Shown here piece after piece: positions 9,702 to 22,434 of a stretch of 28,325 bases of DNA. Source of the stretch: Strigamia acuminata (lineage: Eukaryota > Arthropoda > Chilopoda > Geophilomorpha > Linotaeniidae); assembly GCA_949358305.1 (NCBI GenBank), contig CASHSZ010000037.1, positions 1 through 28,325 on the forward strand, written 5' to 3'. The position numbers and the translations under genes were made by a program. Within the stretch, counting starts at the first letter, position 1. Each line of letters starts with the position of its first letter. Under the pieces are notes generated by a model. It searched no databases and had not been told where the DNA came from. It saw only the letters and a list, made by a program, of their open reading frames with translations.

Positions 9702-12700
9702 TTTGTGCTAAGTCAACTGTGATGTCAAATGAGATCAAAAGTTTATTCTTTCAAATTATTGCTTGGATGTTGCTAAAACTTACATTGAAGCCTTCTACTA
9801 AGGTTTAAACACTATTTCAGAACATTCAGAGACATTGGTTTGTGGTGTTTGTGCTAAGTCAACTGTGATGTCAAATGAGATCAAAAGTTTATTCTTTCAA
9901 ATTATTGCTTGGATGTTGCTAAAACTTACATTGAAGCCTTCTACTAAGGTTTAAACACTATTTCTGAACATTCAGAGACATTGGTCTTGTGGTGTTTGTG
10001 CTAAGTCAACTGTGATGTCAAATGAGATCAAAAGTTTATTCTTTCAAATTATTGCTTGGATGTTGCTAAAACTAACATTGAAGCCTTCTACTAAGGTTTA
10101 AACACTATTTCAGAACATTCAGAGACATTGATCTTGTGGTGTTTGTGCTAAGTCAACTGTGATGAGATCAAAAGTCTATTCTCCCAAATCATTTCTTGGA
10201 TGTTGCTAAAACTTACATTAAAGCTTTCTACTAAGGTTTAAACACTATTTCAGAACATTCAGAGACATTGGTCTTGTGATGTTTGTGCTAAGTCAACTGT
10301 GATGAGATCAAAAGTCTATTCTCCCAAATCATTGCTTGGATGTTGCTAAAACTTACATTAAAGCTTTCTACTAAGGTTTAAACACTATTTCAAAACATTC
10401 AGAGACATTGGTCTTGTGATGTTTGTGCTAAGTCAACTGTGATGAGATCAAAAGTCTATTCTCCCAAATCATTGCTTGGATGTTGCTAAAACTTACATTG
10501 AAGCCTTCTACTAAGGTTTAAACACTATTTCAGAACATTCAGAGACATTGGTTTGTGGTGTTTGTGCTAAGTCAACTGTGATGTCAAATGAGATCAAAAA
10601 TTTATTCTTTCAAATTATTGCTTGGATGTTGCTAACACTTACATTGAAGCCTTCTACTAAGGTTTAAACACTATTTCAGAACATTTAGAGACATTGGTCT
10701 TGTGATGTTTGTGCTAAGTCAACTGTGATGTCAAATGAGATCAAAAGTTTATTCTTTCAAATCATTGCTTGGATGTTGCTAAAACTTACATTAAAGCCTT
10801 CTACTAAGGTTTAAACACTATTTCAGAACATTCAGAGACATTGGTCTTGTGATGTTTGTGCTAAGTCAACTGTGATGAGATCAAAAGTCTATTCTCCAAA
10901 ATCATTGCTTAAATGTTGCTAAAACTTACATTGAAGCCTTCTACTAAGGTTTAAACACTATTTCAGAACATTCAGACACATTGGTCTTGTGGTGTTTGTG
11001 CTAAGTCAACTGTGACGTCAAATGAGATCAAAAGTTTATTCTTTCAAATTATTGCTTGGATGTTGCTAAAACTTACATTGAAGCTTTCTACTAAGGTTTA
11101 AACACTATTTCAGAACATTCAGAAACATTGGTCTTGTGATGTTTGTGCTAAGTCAACTGTGATGTCAAATGGGATCAAAAGTTTATTCTTCCAAATCATT
11201 GCTTGGATGTTGCTAAAACTTACATTGAAGCCTTCTACTAAGGTTTAAACACTATTTCAGAACATTCAGAGACATTGGTCTTGTGATGTTTGTGCTAAGT
11301 CAACTGTGATGTCAAATGAGATCAAAAGTTTATTCTTTCAAATCATTGCTTGGATGTTGCTAAAACTTACATTAAAGCTTTCTACTAAGGTTTAAACACT
11401 ATTTCAGAACATTTAGAGACATTGGTCTTGTGATGTTTGTGCTAAGTCAACTGTGATGAGATCAAAAGTCTATTTTTCAAAATCATTGCTTGGATGTTGC
11501 TAAAACTTACATTGAAGCCTTCTACTAAGGTTTAAACACTATTTCAGAACATTCAGACACATTGGTCTTGTGGTGTTTGTGCTAAGTCAACTGTGACGTC
11601 AAATAAGATCAAAAGTTTATTCTTTCAAATCATTGCTTGGATGTTGCTAAAACTTACATTAAAGCTTTCTACTAAGGTTTAAACACTATTTCAGAACATT
11701 CAGAGACATTGGTCTTGTGATGTTTGTGCTAAGTCAACTGTGATGAGATCAAAAGTCTATTCTCCCAAATCATTGCTTGGATGTTGCTAAAACTTACATT
11801 GAAGCCTTCTACTAAGGTTTAAACACTATTTCAGAACATTCAGAGACATTGGTTTGTGGTGTTTGTGCTAAGTCAACTGTGATGTCAAATGAGATCAAAA
11901 GTTTATTCTTTCAAATTATTGCTTGGATGTTGCTAAAACTTACATTGAAGTCTTCTACTAAGGTTTAAACACTATTTCTGAACATTCAGAGACATTGGTC
12001 TTGTGGTGTTTGTGCTAAGTCAACTGTGATGAGATCAAAAGTCTATTCTCCAAAATCATTGCTTAAATGTTGCTAAAACTTACATTGAAGCCTTCTACTA
12101 AGGTTTAAACACTATTTCAGAACATTCAGACACATTGGTCTTGTGGTGTTTGTGCTAAGTCAACTGTGACGTCAAATGAGATCAAAAGTTTATTCTTTCA
12201 AATTATTGCTTGGATGTTGCTAAAACTTACATTGAAGCTTTCTACTAAGGTTTAAACACTATTTCAGAACATTCAGAAACATTGGTCTTGTGATGTTTGT
12301 GCTAAGTCAACTGTGATGTCAAATGGGATCAAAAGTTTATTCTTCCAAATCATTGCTTGGATGTTGCTAAAACTTACATTGAAGCCTTCTACTAAGGTTT
12401 AAACACTATTTCAGAACATTCAGAGACATTGGTCTTGTGATGTTTGTGCTAAGTCAACTGTGATGTCAAATGAGATCAAAAGTTTATTCTTTCAAATCAT
12501 TGCTTGGATGTTGCTAAAACTTACATTAAAGCTTTCTACTAAGGTTTAAACACTATTTCAGAACATTTAGAGACATTGGTCTTGTGATGTTTGTGCTAAG
12601 TCAACTGTGATGAGATCAAAAGTCTATTTTTCAAAATCATTGCTTGGATGTTGCTAAAACTTACATTGAAGCCTTCTACTAAGGTTTAAACACTATTTCA

Positions 12701-15700
12701 GAACATTCAGACACATTGGTCTTGTGGTGTTTGTGCTAAGTCAACTGTGACGTCAAATAAGATCAAAAGTTTATTCTTTCAAATCATTGCTTGGATGTTG
12801 CTAAAACTTACATTAAAGCTTTCTACTAAGGTTTAAACACTATTTCAGAACATTCAGAGACATTGGTCTTGTGATGTTTGTGCTAAGTCAACTGTGATGA
12901 GATCAAAAGTCTATTCTCCCAAATCATTGCTTGGATGTTGCTAAAACTTACATTGAAGCCTTCTACTAAGGTTTAAACACTATTTCAGAACATTCAGAGA
13001 CATTGGTTTGTGGTGTTTGTGCTAAGTCAACTGTGATGTCAAATGAGATCAAAAGTTTATTCTTTCAAATTATTGCTTGGATGTTGCTAAAACTTACATT
13101 GAAGCCTTCTACTAAGGTTTAAACACTATTTCTGAACATTCAGAGACATTGGTCTTGTGGTGTTTGTGCTAAGTCAACTGTGATGTCAAATGAGATCAAA
13201 AGTTTATTCTTTCAAATTATTGCTTGGATGTTGCTAAAACTAACATTGAAGCCTTCTACTAAGGTTTAAACACTATTTCAGAACATTCAGAGACATTGGT
13301 TTGTGGTGTTTGTGCTAAGTCAACTGTGATGTCAAATGAGATCAAAAATTTATTCTTTCAAATTATTGCTTGGATGTTGCTAACACTTACATTGAAGCCT
13401 TCTACTAAGGTTTAAACACTATTTCAGAACATTCAGAGACATTGGTCTTGTGATGTTTGTGCTAAGTCAACTGTGATGTCAAATGAGATCAAAAGTTTAT
13501 TCTTTCAAATCATTGCTTGGATGTTGCTAAAACTTACATTAAAGCCTTCTACTAAGGTTTAAACACTATTTCAGAACATTCAGAGACATTGGTCTTGTGA
13601 TGTTTGTGCTAAGTCAACTGTGATGAGATCAAAAGTCTATTCTCCAAAATCATTGCTTGGATGTTGCTAAAACTTACATTGAAGCCTTCTACTAAGGTTT
13701 AAACACTATTTCAGAACATTCAGAGACATTGGTTTGTGGTGTTTGTGCTAAGTCAACTGTGATGTCAAATGAGATCAAAAGTTTATTCTTTCAAATTATT
13801 GCTTGGATGTTGCTAAAACTTACATTGAAGCCTTCTACTAAGGTTTAAACACTATTTCTGAACATTCAGAGACATTGGTCTTGTGGTGTTTGTGCTAAGT
13901 CAACTGTGATGTCAAATGAGATCAAAAGTTTATTCTTTCAAATTATTGCTTGGATGTTGCTAAAACTTACATTGAAGCCTTCTACTAAGGTTTAAACACT
14001 ATTTCAGAACATTCAGAGACATTGGTTTGTGGTGTTTGTGCTAAGTCAACTGTGATGTCAAATGAGATCAAAAGTTTATTCTTTCAAATTATTGCTTGGA
14101 TGTTGCTAAAACTTACATTGAAGCCTTCTACTAAGGTTTAAACACTATTTCTGAACATTCAGAGACATTGGTCTTGTGGTGTTTGTGCTAAGTCAACTGT
14201 GATGTCAAATGAGATCAAAAGTTTATTCTTTCAAATTATTGCTTGGATGTTGCTAAAACTAACATTGAAGCCTTCTACTAAGGTTTAAACACTATTTCAG
14301 AACATTCAGAGACATTGATCTTGTGGTGTTTGTGCTAAGTCAACTGTGATGAGATCAAAAGTCTATTCTCCCAAATCATTTCTTGGATGTTGCTAAAACT
14401 TACATTAAAGCTTTCTACTAAGGTTTAAACACTATTTCAGAACATTCAGAGACATTGGTCTTGTGATGTTTGTGCTAAGTCAACTGTGATGAGATCAAAA
14501 GTCTATTCTCCCAAATCATTGCTTGGATGTTGCTAAAACTTACATTAAAGCTTTCTACTAAGGTTTAAACACTATTTCAAAACATTCAGAGACATTGGTC
14601 TTGTGATGTTTGTGCTAAGTCAACTGTGATGAGATCAAAAGTCTATTCTCCCAAATCATTGCTTGGATGTTGCTAAAACTTACATTGAAGCCTTCTACTA
14701 AGGTTTAAACACTATTTCAGAACATTCAGAGACATTGGTTTGTGGTGTTTGTGCTAAGTCAACTGTGATGTCAAATGAGATCAAAAATTTATTCTTTCAA
14801 ATTATTGCTTGGATGTTGCTAACACTTACATTGAAGCCTTCTACTAAGGTTTAAACACTATTTCAGAACATTTAGAGACATTGGTCTTGTGATGTTTGTG
14901 CTAAGTCAACTGTGATGTCAAATGAGATCAAAAGTTTATTCTTTCAAATCATTGCTTGGATGTTGCTAAAACTTACATTAAAGCCTTCTACTAAGGTTTA
15001 AACACTATTTCAGAACATTCAGAGACATTGGTCTTGTGATGTTTGTGCTAAGTCAACTGTGATGAGATCAAAAGTCTATTCTCCAAAATCATTGCTTAAA
15101 TGTTGCTAAAACTTACATTGAAGCCTTCTACTAAGGTTTAAACACTATTTCAGAACATTCAGACACATTGGTCTTGTGGTGTTTGTGCTAAGTCAACTGT
15201 GACGTCAAATGAGATCAAAAGTTTATTCTTTCAAATTATTGCTTGGATGTTGCTAAAACTTACATTGAAGCTTTCTACTAAGGTTTAAACACTATTTCAG
15301 AACATTCAGAGACATTGGTCTTGTGATGTTTGTGCTAAGTCAACTGTGATGTCAAATGAGATCAAAAGTTTATTCTTTCAAATCATTGCTTGGATGTTGC
15401 TAAAACTTACATTAAAGCCTTCTACTAAGGTTTAAACACTATTTCAGAACATTCAGAGACATTGGTCTTGTGATGTTTGTGCTAAGTCAACTGTGATGAG
15501 ATCAAAAGTCTATTCTCCAAAATCATTGCTTGGATGTTGCTAAAACTTACATTGAAGCCTTCTACTAAGGTTTAAACACTATTTCAGAACATTCAGAGAC
15601 ATTGGTTTGTGGTGTTTGTGCTAAGTCAACTGTGATGTCAAATGAGATCAAAAGTTTATTCTTTCAAATTATTGCTTGGATGTTGCTAAAACTTACATTG

Positions 15701-16154
15701 AAGCCTTCTACTAAGGTTTAAACACTATTTCTGAACATTCAGAGACATTGGTCTTGTGGTGTTTGTGCTAAGTCAACTGTGATGTCAAATGAGATCAAAA
15801 GTTTATTCTTTCAAATTATTGCTTGGATGTTGCTAAAACTTACATTGAAGCCTTCTACTAAGGTTTAAACACTATTTCAGAACATTCAAAGACATTGGTT
15901 TGTGGTGTTTGTGCTAAGTCAACTGTGATGTCAAATGAGATCAAAAGTTTATTCTTTCAAATTATTGCTTGGATGTTGCTAAAACTTACATTGAAGCCTT
16001 CTACTAAGGTTTAAACACTATTTCTGAACATTCAGAGACATTGGTCTTGTGGTGTTTGTGCTAAGTCAACTGTGATGTCAAATGAGATCAAAAGTTTATT
16101 CTTTCAAATTATTGCTTGGATGTTGCTAAAACTAACATTGAAGCCTTCTACTAA
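9702..16154. repeat. Satellite array, ~145-bp monomer, about 44 copies
   Basis: Head-to-tail monomers of three main lengths. The 148-bp form has gatgtcaaatgagatc. The 146-bp form has ggtttgtgg in place of ggtcttgtgg. The 141-bp form has lost tcaaatg. Monomers differ at a few diagnostic sites, so longer units can be traced: 10870-12023 is repeated at 12024-13177 (1154 bp, eight monomers), and about 9706-11115 is repeated at about 13893-15302 (4187 bp, 29 monomers). Some monomers contain TGACGTCA, others TGATGTCA. The array ends abruptly after ctactaa at 16154, inside a monomer. Confidence 0.97.
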
Positions 16155-16918
16155 CCTTTCCGCGGATTGGCTTCCGCGAAATCCGCATTTCGGGGGCGAC
16201 TATTCTGGGGATTCCGGGTGGACCAAACTCTTCCGGAAAACGTCCGGGGTGGTGTTGGGAGTGTCAATAGACTGTTTTGTGTCAAGGTTGTCAATTTTCA
16301 TGTGAGTATTGGAAGGTTCATTTCTGCACATTCTCATGTATTTTTTTTCACAGGAGCGACAAGGAGCGATGAAGCGGGATCGAGCGAGAGTGGGTAAAAT
16401 AAACTGGTTTACGTCTCCAATGCGCGTTCAAGATGGAATACGAACTCGGAATCGACTCCAACACGCCTTCGCGTGACATACGGACGCATTCACGACCCAG
16501 ATCAAAAAATGATCTCGTATTCGACTCGCTTTCTAGCCTTTCCGCGGATTGGCTTCCGCGAAATCCGCATTTCGGGGGCGACTATTCTGGGGATTCCGGG
16601 TGGACCAAACTCTTCCGGAAAACGTCCGGGGTGGTGTTGGGAGTGTCAATAGACTGTTTTGTGTCAAGGTTGTCAATTTTCATGTGAGTATTGGAAGGTT
16701 CATTTCTGCACATTCTCATGTATTTTTTTTCACAGGAGCGACAAGGAGCGATGAAGCGGGATCGAGCGAGAGTGGGTAAAATAAACTGGTTTACGTCTCC
16801 AATGCGCGTTCAAGATGGAATACGAACTCGGAATCGACTCCAACACGCCTTCGCGTGACATACGGACGCATTCACGACCCAGATCAAAAAATGATCTCGT
16901 ATTCGACTCGCTTTCTAG
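16155..16918 (+). repeat. Block B, two tandem copies (382 bp each)
   Basis: Copies at 16155-16536 and 16537-16918 appear identical. Each starts cctttccgcggattgg and ends cgactcgctttctag, which is already the first hairpin monomer of C. Each holds an intron-like stretch of 52 nt (16302-16353 in copy 1): CAT|GTGAGT donor, eight T then CACAG|GAGCG acceptor. Short frames of 76-84 codons have no recognised domain. B may be a fragment of a gene or element 5' end carried into the repeat. Confidence 0.8.
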
Positions 16919-17814
16919 TCGAGTACGAGTTTTGCCCTTCTTCAACGCGAAATCGTATTCGACTCGTTTTCTAGTCGAATGCGAGTTTTGCCCTTCTTCA
17001 ACGCGAAATCGTATTCGACTCGTTTTCGAGTCGAATGCGAATTTTGCCCTTCTTCAACGCAAAATCGTATTCGACTCGTTTTCGAGTCGAGTACGAGTTT
17101 TGCCCTTCTCCAACGCGAAATCGTATTCGACTCGTTTTCGAGTCGAATGCGAATTTTGCCCTTCTTCGACGCGAAATCGTATTCGACTCGTTTTCGAGTC
17201 GAATGCGAAATCGTATTCGACTCGTTTTCGAGTCGAATGCGAGTTTTGCCCTTCTTCAACGCGAAATCGTATTCGACTCGTTTTCGAGTCGAATGCGAAT
17301 TTTGCCCTTTCTCAACGCGAAATCGTATTCGACTCGTTTTCGAGTCGAATGCGAGTTTTGCCCTTCTTCAACGCGAAATCGTATTCGACTCGTTTTCGAG
17401 TCGAATGCGAATTTTGCCCTTCTTCGACGCGAAATCGTATTCGACTCGTTTTCGAGTCGAATGCGAAATCGTATTCGACTCGTTTTCGAGTCGAATGCGA
17501 GTTTTGCCCTTCTTCAACGCGAAATCGTATTCGACTCGTTTTCGAGTCGAATGCGAATTTTGCCCTTTCTCAACGCGAAATCGTATTCGACTCGTTTTCG
17601 AGTCGAATGCGAGTTTTGCCCTTCTTCAACGCGAAATCGTATTCGACTCGTTTTCGAGTCGAATGCGAATTTTGCCCTTCTTCAACGCGAAATCGTATTC
17701 GACTCGTTTTCGAGTCGAATGCGAATTCGTATTCGACTCGTTTTCGAGTCGAATGCGAATTTTGCCCTTCTTCAACGCGAAATCGTATTCGATTCGCTTT
17801 CGAATCGTATACGA
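16919..17814 (+). repeat. Hairpin-monomer array C, copy 1
   Basis: Monomers of 56 bp made of a linker ttttgcccttcttcaacgcg plus a perfect inverted repeat ATTCGACTCG-TTTT-CGAGTCGAAT. Some shorter units of about 35 bp lack the linker. Variant linkers (ttctcaacgcg, ttcgacgcg, ttctccaacgcg) alternate in a recognisable order, which lets the arms be matched to each other. Edge monomers carry CTAG in place of CGAG. Confidence 0.93.
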
Positions 17815-18213
17815 GATGGTCGATTTTTGTTTCCCGGACTTTGATTTGTATTCGAGTTGTTACGAGTTCGTATTTTGATCGTATTCGTATTCGAATCGAA
17901 TTCGAATCGTATTCGAATCGAATACGAATCGAATTCGAGTCGTATTCGAGATGGTCGATGATTTCCACTCGCTCGTATACGCGTTGTATACGAGCTCGTA
18001 TTTTGATCGTAATCGTAAACGAATCGTTTACAAGTCGTATACAAGTCGTATACGACGTGTATACACCTCGTATACGAACGAAGTTTGTGAAAACACAATT
18101 TCCAAATAAGACGTATGTGACTACTATGTGTTTTCATGTCGTAGTAAGTGTCCGGTGGATTTTCCAAACTTCGTTCGTATACGAGGTGTATACACGTCGT
18201 ATACGACTTGTAT
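17815..18213 (+). repeat. Segment D and spacer X, copy 1
   Basis: D (17815-18080) is built from short palindromes such as TTCGAA, GTATAC, GAGCTC and AATCGATT-like runs. Spacer X (18081-18171) starts aagttt and ends aaactt and contains TGAAAACACA with its inverse TGTGTTTTCA about 30 nt apart. After X the reverse complement of the end of D begins and is cut at 18213 by the next B block. Confidence 0.85.
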
Positions 18214-18977
18214 CCTTTCCGCGGATTGGCTTCCGCGAAATCCGCATTTCGGGGGCGACTATTCTGGGGATTCCGGGTGGACCAAACTCTTCCGGAAAAC
18301 GTCCGGGGTGGTGTTGGGAGTGTCAATAGACTGTTTTGTGTCAAGGTTGTCAATTTTCATGTGAGTATTGGAAGGTTCATTTCTGCACATTCTCATGTAT
18401 TTTTTTTCACAGGAGCGACAAGGAGCGATGAAGCGGGATCGAGCGAGAGTGGGTAAAATAAACTGGTTTACGTCTCCAATGCGCGTTCAAGATGGAATAC
18501 GAACTCGGAATCGACTCCAACACGCCTTCGCGTGACATACGGACGCATTCACGACCCAGATCAAAAAATGATCTCGTATTCGACTCGCTTTCTAGCCTTT
18601 CCGCGGATTGGCTTCCGCGAAATCCGCATTTCGGGGGCGACTATTCTGGGGATTCCGGGTGGACCAAACTCTTCCGGAAAACGTCCGGGGTGGTGTTGGG
18701 AGTGTCAATAGACTGTTTTGTGTCAAGGTTGTCAATTTTCATGTGAGTATTGGAAGGTTCATTTCTGCACATTCTCATGTATTTTTTTTCACAGGAGCGA
18801 CAAGGAGCGATGAAGCGGGATCGAGCGAGAGTGGGTAAAATAAACTGGTTTACGTCTCCAATGCGCGTTCAAGATGGAATACGAACTCGGAATCGACTCC
18901 AACACGCCTTCGCGTGACATACGGACGCATTCACGACCCAGATCAAAAAATGATCTCGTATTCGACTCGCTTTCTAG
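18214..18977 (+). repeat. Block B, third and fourth copies
   Basis: Same 382-bp block as at 16155, in tandem. The intron-like stretch lies at 18361-18412 in the third copy. The third copy is joined on its left to gacttgtat, and the fourth to the ctttctag end of the third. Confidence 0.85.
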
Positions 18978-19873
18978 TCGAGTACGAGTTTTGCCCTTCT
19001 TCAACGCGAAATCGTATTCGACTCGTTTTCTAGTCGAATGCGAGTTTTGCCCTTCTTCAACGCGAAATCGTATTCGACTCGTTTTCGAGTCGAATGCGAA
19101 TTTTGCCCTTCTTCAACGCAAAATCGTATTCGACTCGTTTTCGAGTCGAGTACGAGTTTTGCCCTTCTCCAACGCGAAATCGTATTCGACTCGTTTTCGA
19201 GTCGAATGCGAATTTTGCCCTTCTTCGACGCGAAATCGTATTCGACTCGTTTTCGAGTCGAATGCGAAATCGTATTCGACTCGTTTTCGAGTCGAATGCG
19301 AGTTTTGCCCTTCTTCAACGCGAAATCGTATTCGACTCGTTTTCGAGTCGAATGCGAATTTTGCCCTTTCTCAACGCGAAATCGTATTCGACTCGTTTTC
19401 GAGTCGAATGCGAGTTTTGCCCTTCTTCAACGCGAAATCGTATTCGACTCGTTTTCGAGTCGAATGCGAATTTTGCCCTTCTTCGACGCGAAATCGTATT
19501 CGACTCGTTTTCGAGTCGAATGCGAAATCGTATTCGACTCGTTTTCGAGTCGAATGCGAGTTTTGCCCTTCTTCAACGCGAAATCGTATTCGACTCGTTT
19601 TCGAGTCGAATGCGAATTTTGCCCTTTCTCAACGCGAAATCGTATTCGACTCGTTTTCGAGTCGAATGCGAGTTTTGCCCTTCTTCAACGCGAAATCGTA
19701 TTCGACTCGTTTTCGAGTCGAATGCGAATTTTGCCCTTCTTCAACGCGAAATCGTATTCGACTCGTTTTCGAGTCGAATGCGAATTCGTATTCGACTCGT
19801 TTTCGAGTCGAATGCGAATTTTGCCCTTCTTCAACGCGAAATCGTATTCGATTCGCTTTCGAATCGTATACGA
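18978..19873 (+). repeat. Hairpin-monomer array C, copy 2 (outer left arm of palindrome)
   Basis: Same order of 56-bp and short monomers as copy 1. Its inner part from 19299 matches the reverse complement of 22435-23275 together with D. Confidence 0.93.
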
Positions 19874-20139
19874 GATGGTCGATTTTTGTTTCCCGGACTT
19901 TGATTTGTATTCGAGTTGTTACGAGTTCGTATTTTGATCGTATTCGTATTCGAATCGAATTCGAATCGTATTCGAATCGAATACGAATCGAATTCGAGTC
20001 GTATTCGAGATGGTCGATGATTTCCACTCGCTCGTATACGCGTTGTATACGAGCTCGTATTTTGATCGTAATCGTAAACGAATCGTTTACAAGTCGTATA
20101 CAAGTCGTATACGACGTGTATACACCTCGTATACGAACG

Positions 20140-22434
20140 AAGTTTGTGAAAACACAATTTCCAAATAAGACGTATGTGACTACTATGTGTTTTCATGTCG
20201 TAGTAAGTGTCCGGTGGATTTTCCAAACTTCGTTCGTATACGAGGTGTATACACGTCGTATACGACTTGTATACGACTTGTAAACGATTCGTTTACGATT
20301 ACGATCAAAATACGAGCTCGTATACAACGCGTATACGAGCGAGTGGAAATCATCGACCATCTCGAATGCGACTCGAATACGATTCGAATACATCTCGAAT
20401 ACATCTCGAATACGAGTCGTACGAGTCAAAGTCCGGGAACGGGTCATCGACTATCTCGTATTCGAGTTGTTACGAGTTCGTATTTTGATCGTATTCGTAT
20501 TCGAATCGAATTCGAATCGTATTCGAATCGAATACTAATCGAATTCGAGTCGTATTCGAGATGGTCGATGATTTCCACTCGCTCGTATACGCGTTGTATA
20601 CGAGCTCGTATTTTGATCGTAATCGTAAACGAATCGTTTACAAGTCGTATACAAGTCGTATACGACGTGTATACACCTCGTATACGAACGAAGTTTGTGA
20701 AAACACAATTTCCAAATAAGACGTATGTGACTACTATGTGTTTTCATGTCGTAGTAAGTGTCCGGTGGATTTTCCAAACTTCGTTCGTATACGAGGTGTA
20801 TACACGTCGTATACGACTTGTATACGACTTGTAAACGATTCGTTTACGATTACGATCAAAATACGAGCTCGTATACAACGCGTATACGAGCGAGTGGAAA
20901 TCATCGACCATCTCGAATGCGACTCGAATACGATTCGAATACATCTCGAATACATCTCGAATACGAGTCGTACGAGTCAAAGTCCGGGAACGGGTCATCG
21001 ACTATCTCGTATTCGAGTTGTTACGAGTTCGTATTTTGATCGTATTCGTATTCGAATCGAATTCGAATCGTATTCGAATCGAATACTAATCGAATTCGAG
21101 TCGTATTCGAGATGGTCGATGATTTCCACTCGCTCGTATACGCGTTGTATACGAGCTCGTATTTTGATCGTAATCGTAAACGAATCGTTTACAAGTCGTA
21201 TACAAGTCGTATACGACGTGTATACACCTCGTATACGAACGAAGTTTGTGAAAACACAATTTCCAAATAAGACGTATGTGACTACTATGTGTTTTCATGT
21301 CGTAGTAAGTGTCCGGTGGATTTTCCAAACTTCGTTCGTATACGAGGTGTATACACGTCGTATACGACTTGTATACGACTTGTAAACGATTCGTTTACGA
21401 TTACGATCAAAATACGAGCTCGTATACAACGCGTATACGAGCGAGTGGAAATCATCGACCATCTCGAATGCGACTCGAATACGATTCGAATACATCTCGA
21501 ATACATCTCGAATACGAGTCGTACGAGTCAAAGTCCGGGAACGGGTCATCGACTATCTCGTATTCGAGTTGTTACGAGTTCGTATTTTGATCGTATTCGT
21601 ATTCGAATCGAATTCGAATCGTATTCGAATCGAATACGAATCGAATTCGAGTCGTATTCGAGATGGTCGATGATTTCCACTCGCTCGTATACGCGTTGTA
21701 TACGAGCTCGTATTTTGATCGTAATCGTAAACGAATCGTTTACAAGTCGTATACAAGTCGTATACGACGTGTATACACCTCGTATACGAACGAAGTTTGT
21801 GAAAACACAATTTCCAAATAAGACGTATGTGACTACTATGTGTTTTCATGTCGTAGTAAGTGTCCGGTGGATTTTCCAAACTTCGTTCGTATACGAGGTG
21901 TATACACGTCGTATACGACTTGTATACGACTTGTAAACGATTCGTTTACGATTACGATCAAAATACGAGCTCGTATACAACGCGTATACGAGCGAGTGGA
22001 AATCATCGACCATCTCGAATGCGACTCGAATACGATTCGAATACATCTCGAATACATCTCGAATACGAGTCGTACGAGTCAAAGTCCGGGAACGGGTCAT
22101 CGACTATCTCGTATTCGAGTTGTTACGAGTTCGTATTTTGATCGTATTCGTATTCGAATCGAATTCGAATCGTATTCGAATCGAATACGAATCGAATTCG
22201 AGTCGTATTCGAGATGGTCGATGATTTCCACTCGCTCGTATACGCGTTGTATACGAGCTCGTATTTTGATCGTAATCGTAAACGAATCGTTTACAAGTCG
22301 TATACAAGTCGTATACGACGTGTATACACCTCGTATACGAACGAAGTTTGTGAAAACACAATTTCCAAATAAGACGTATGTGACTACTATGTGTTTTCAT
22401 GTCGTAGTAAGTGTCCGGTGGATTTTCCAAACTT
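20140..22434. repeat. 551-bp tandem array at the centre of the palindrome
   Basis: Spacer X occurs at 20140, 20691, 21242, 21793 and 22344, each 551 bp apart: four full units plus a final X. Each unit is X, the inverted arm, a linker holding gtccgggaacgggtcatcg, then the forward arm. Units are almost identical. The first two have gaatactaatcg where the next two have gaatacgaatcg. Because each X is flanked by inverted arms, every unit can form a cruciform by itself. Confidence 0.93.

Larger units (their letters stand above)
16155..18213 (+). repeat. 2059-bp tandem duplication, copy 1 (B-B-C-D-X)
   Basis: Unit of two B blocks, a hairpin-monomer array C, a GTATAC-rich segment D, spacer X and the first 42 bases of the next arm. 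It is repeated at 18214-20272 at a constant offset of 2059. Copy 1 is cut at cgacttgtat and goes straight into the next B block. Copy 2 continues past that point into the 551-bp array. Confidence 0.9.
18214..20272 (+). repeat. 2059-bp tandem duplication, copy 2 (B-B-C-D-X)
   Basis: Repeats 16155-18213 in the same order. B copies are at 18214-18595 and 18596-18977, C at 18978-19873, D at 19874-20139 and X at 20140-20230. No difference from copy 1 was seen in the parts compared, so the duplication is recent, or is an assembly product. Confidence 0.9.

Noticed and set aside
9702-16154. CRISPR-like or regulatory repeat array
   Set aside because: Monomers are contiguous with no unique spacers, about 145 bp each, in a eukaryotic context. 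It is a satellite.
16072-16397. Frames joining the satellite end to block B
   Set aside because: They span a repeat junction, and the B part recurs in other contexts as 76- and 84-codon frames. No coding signal.
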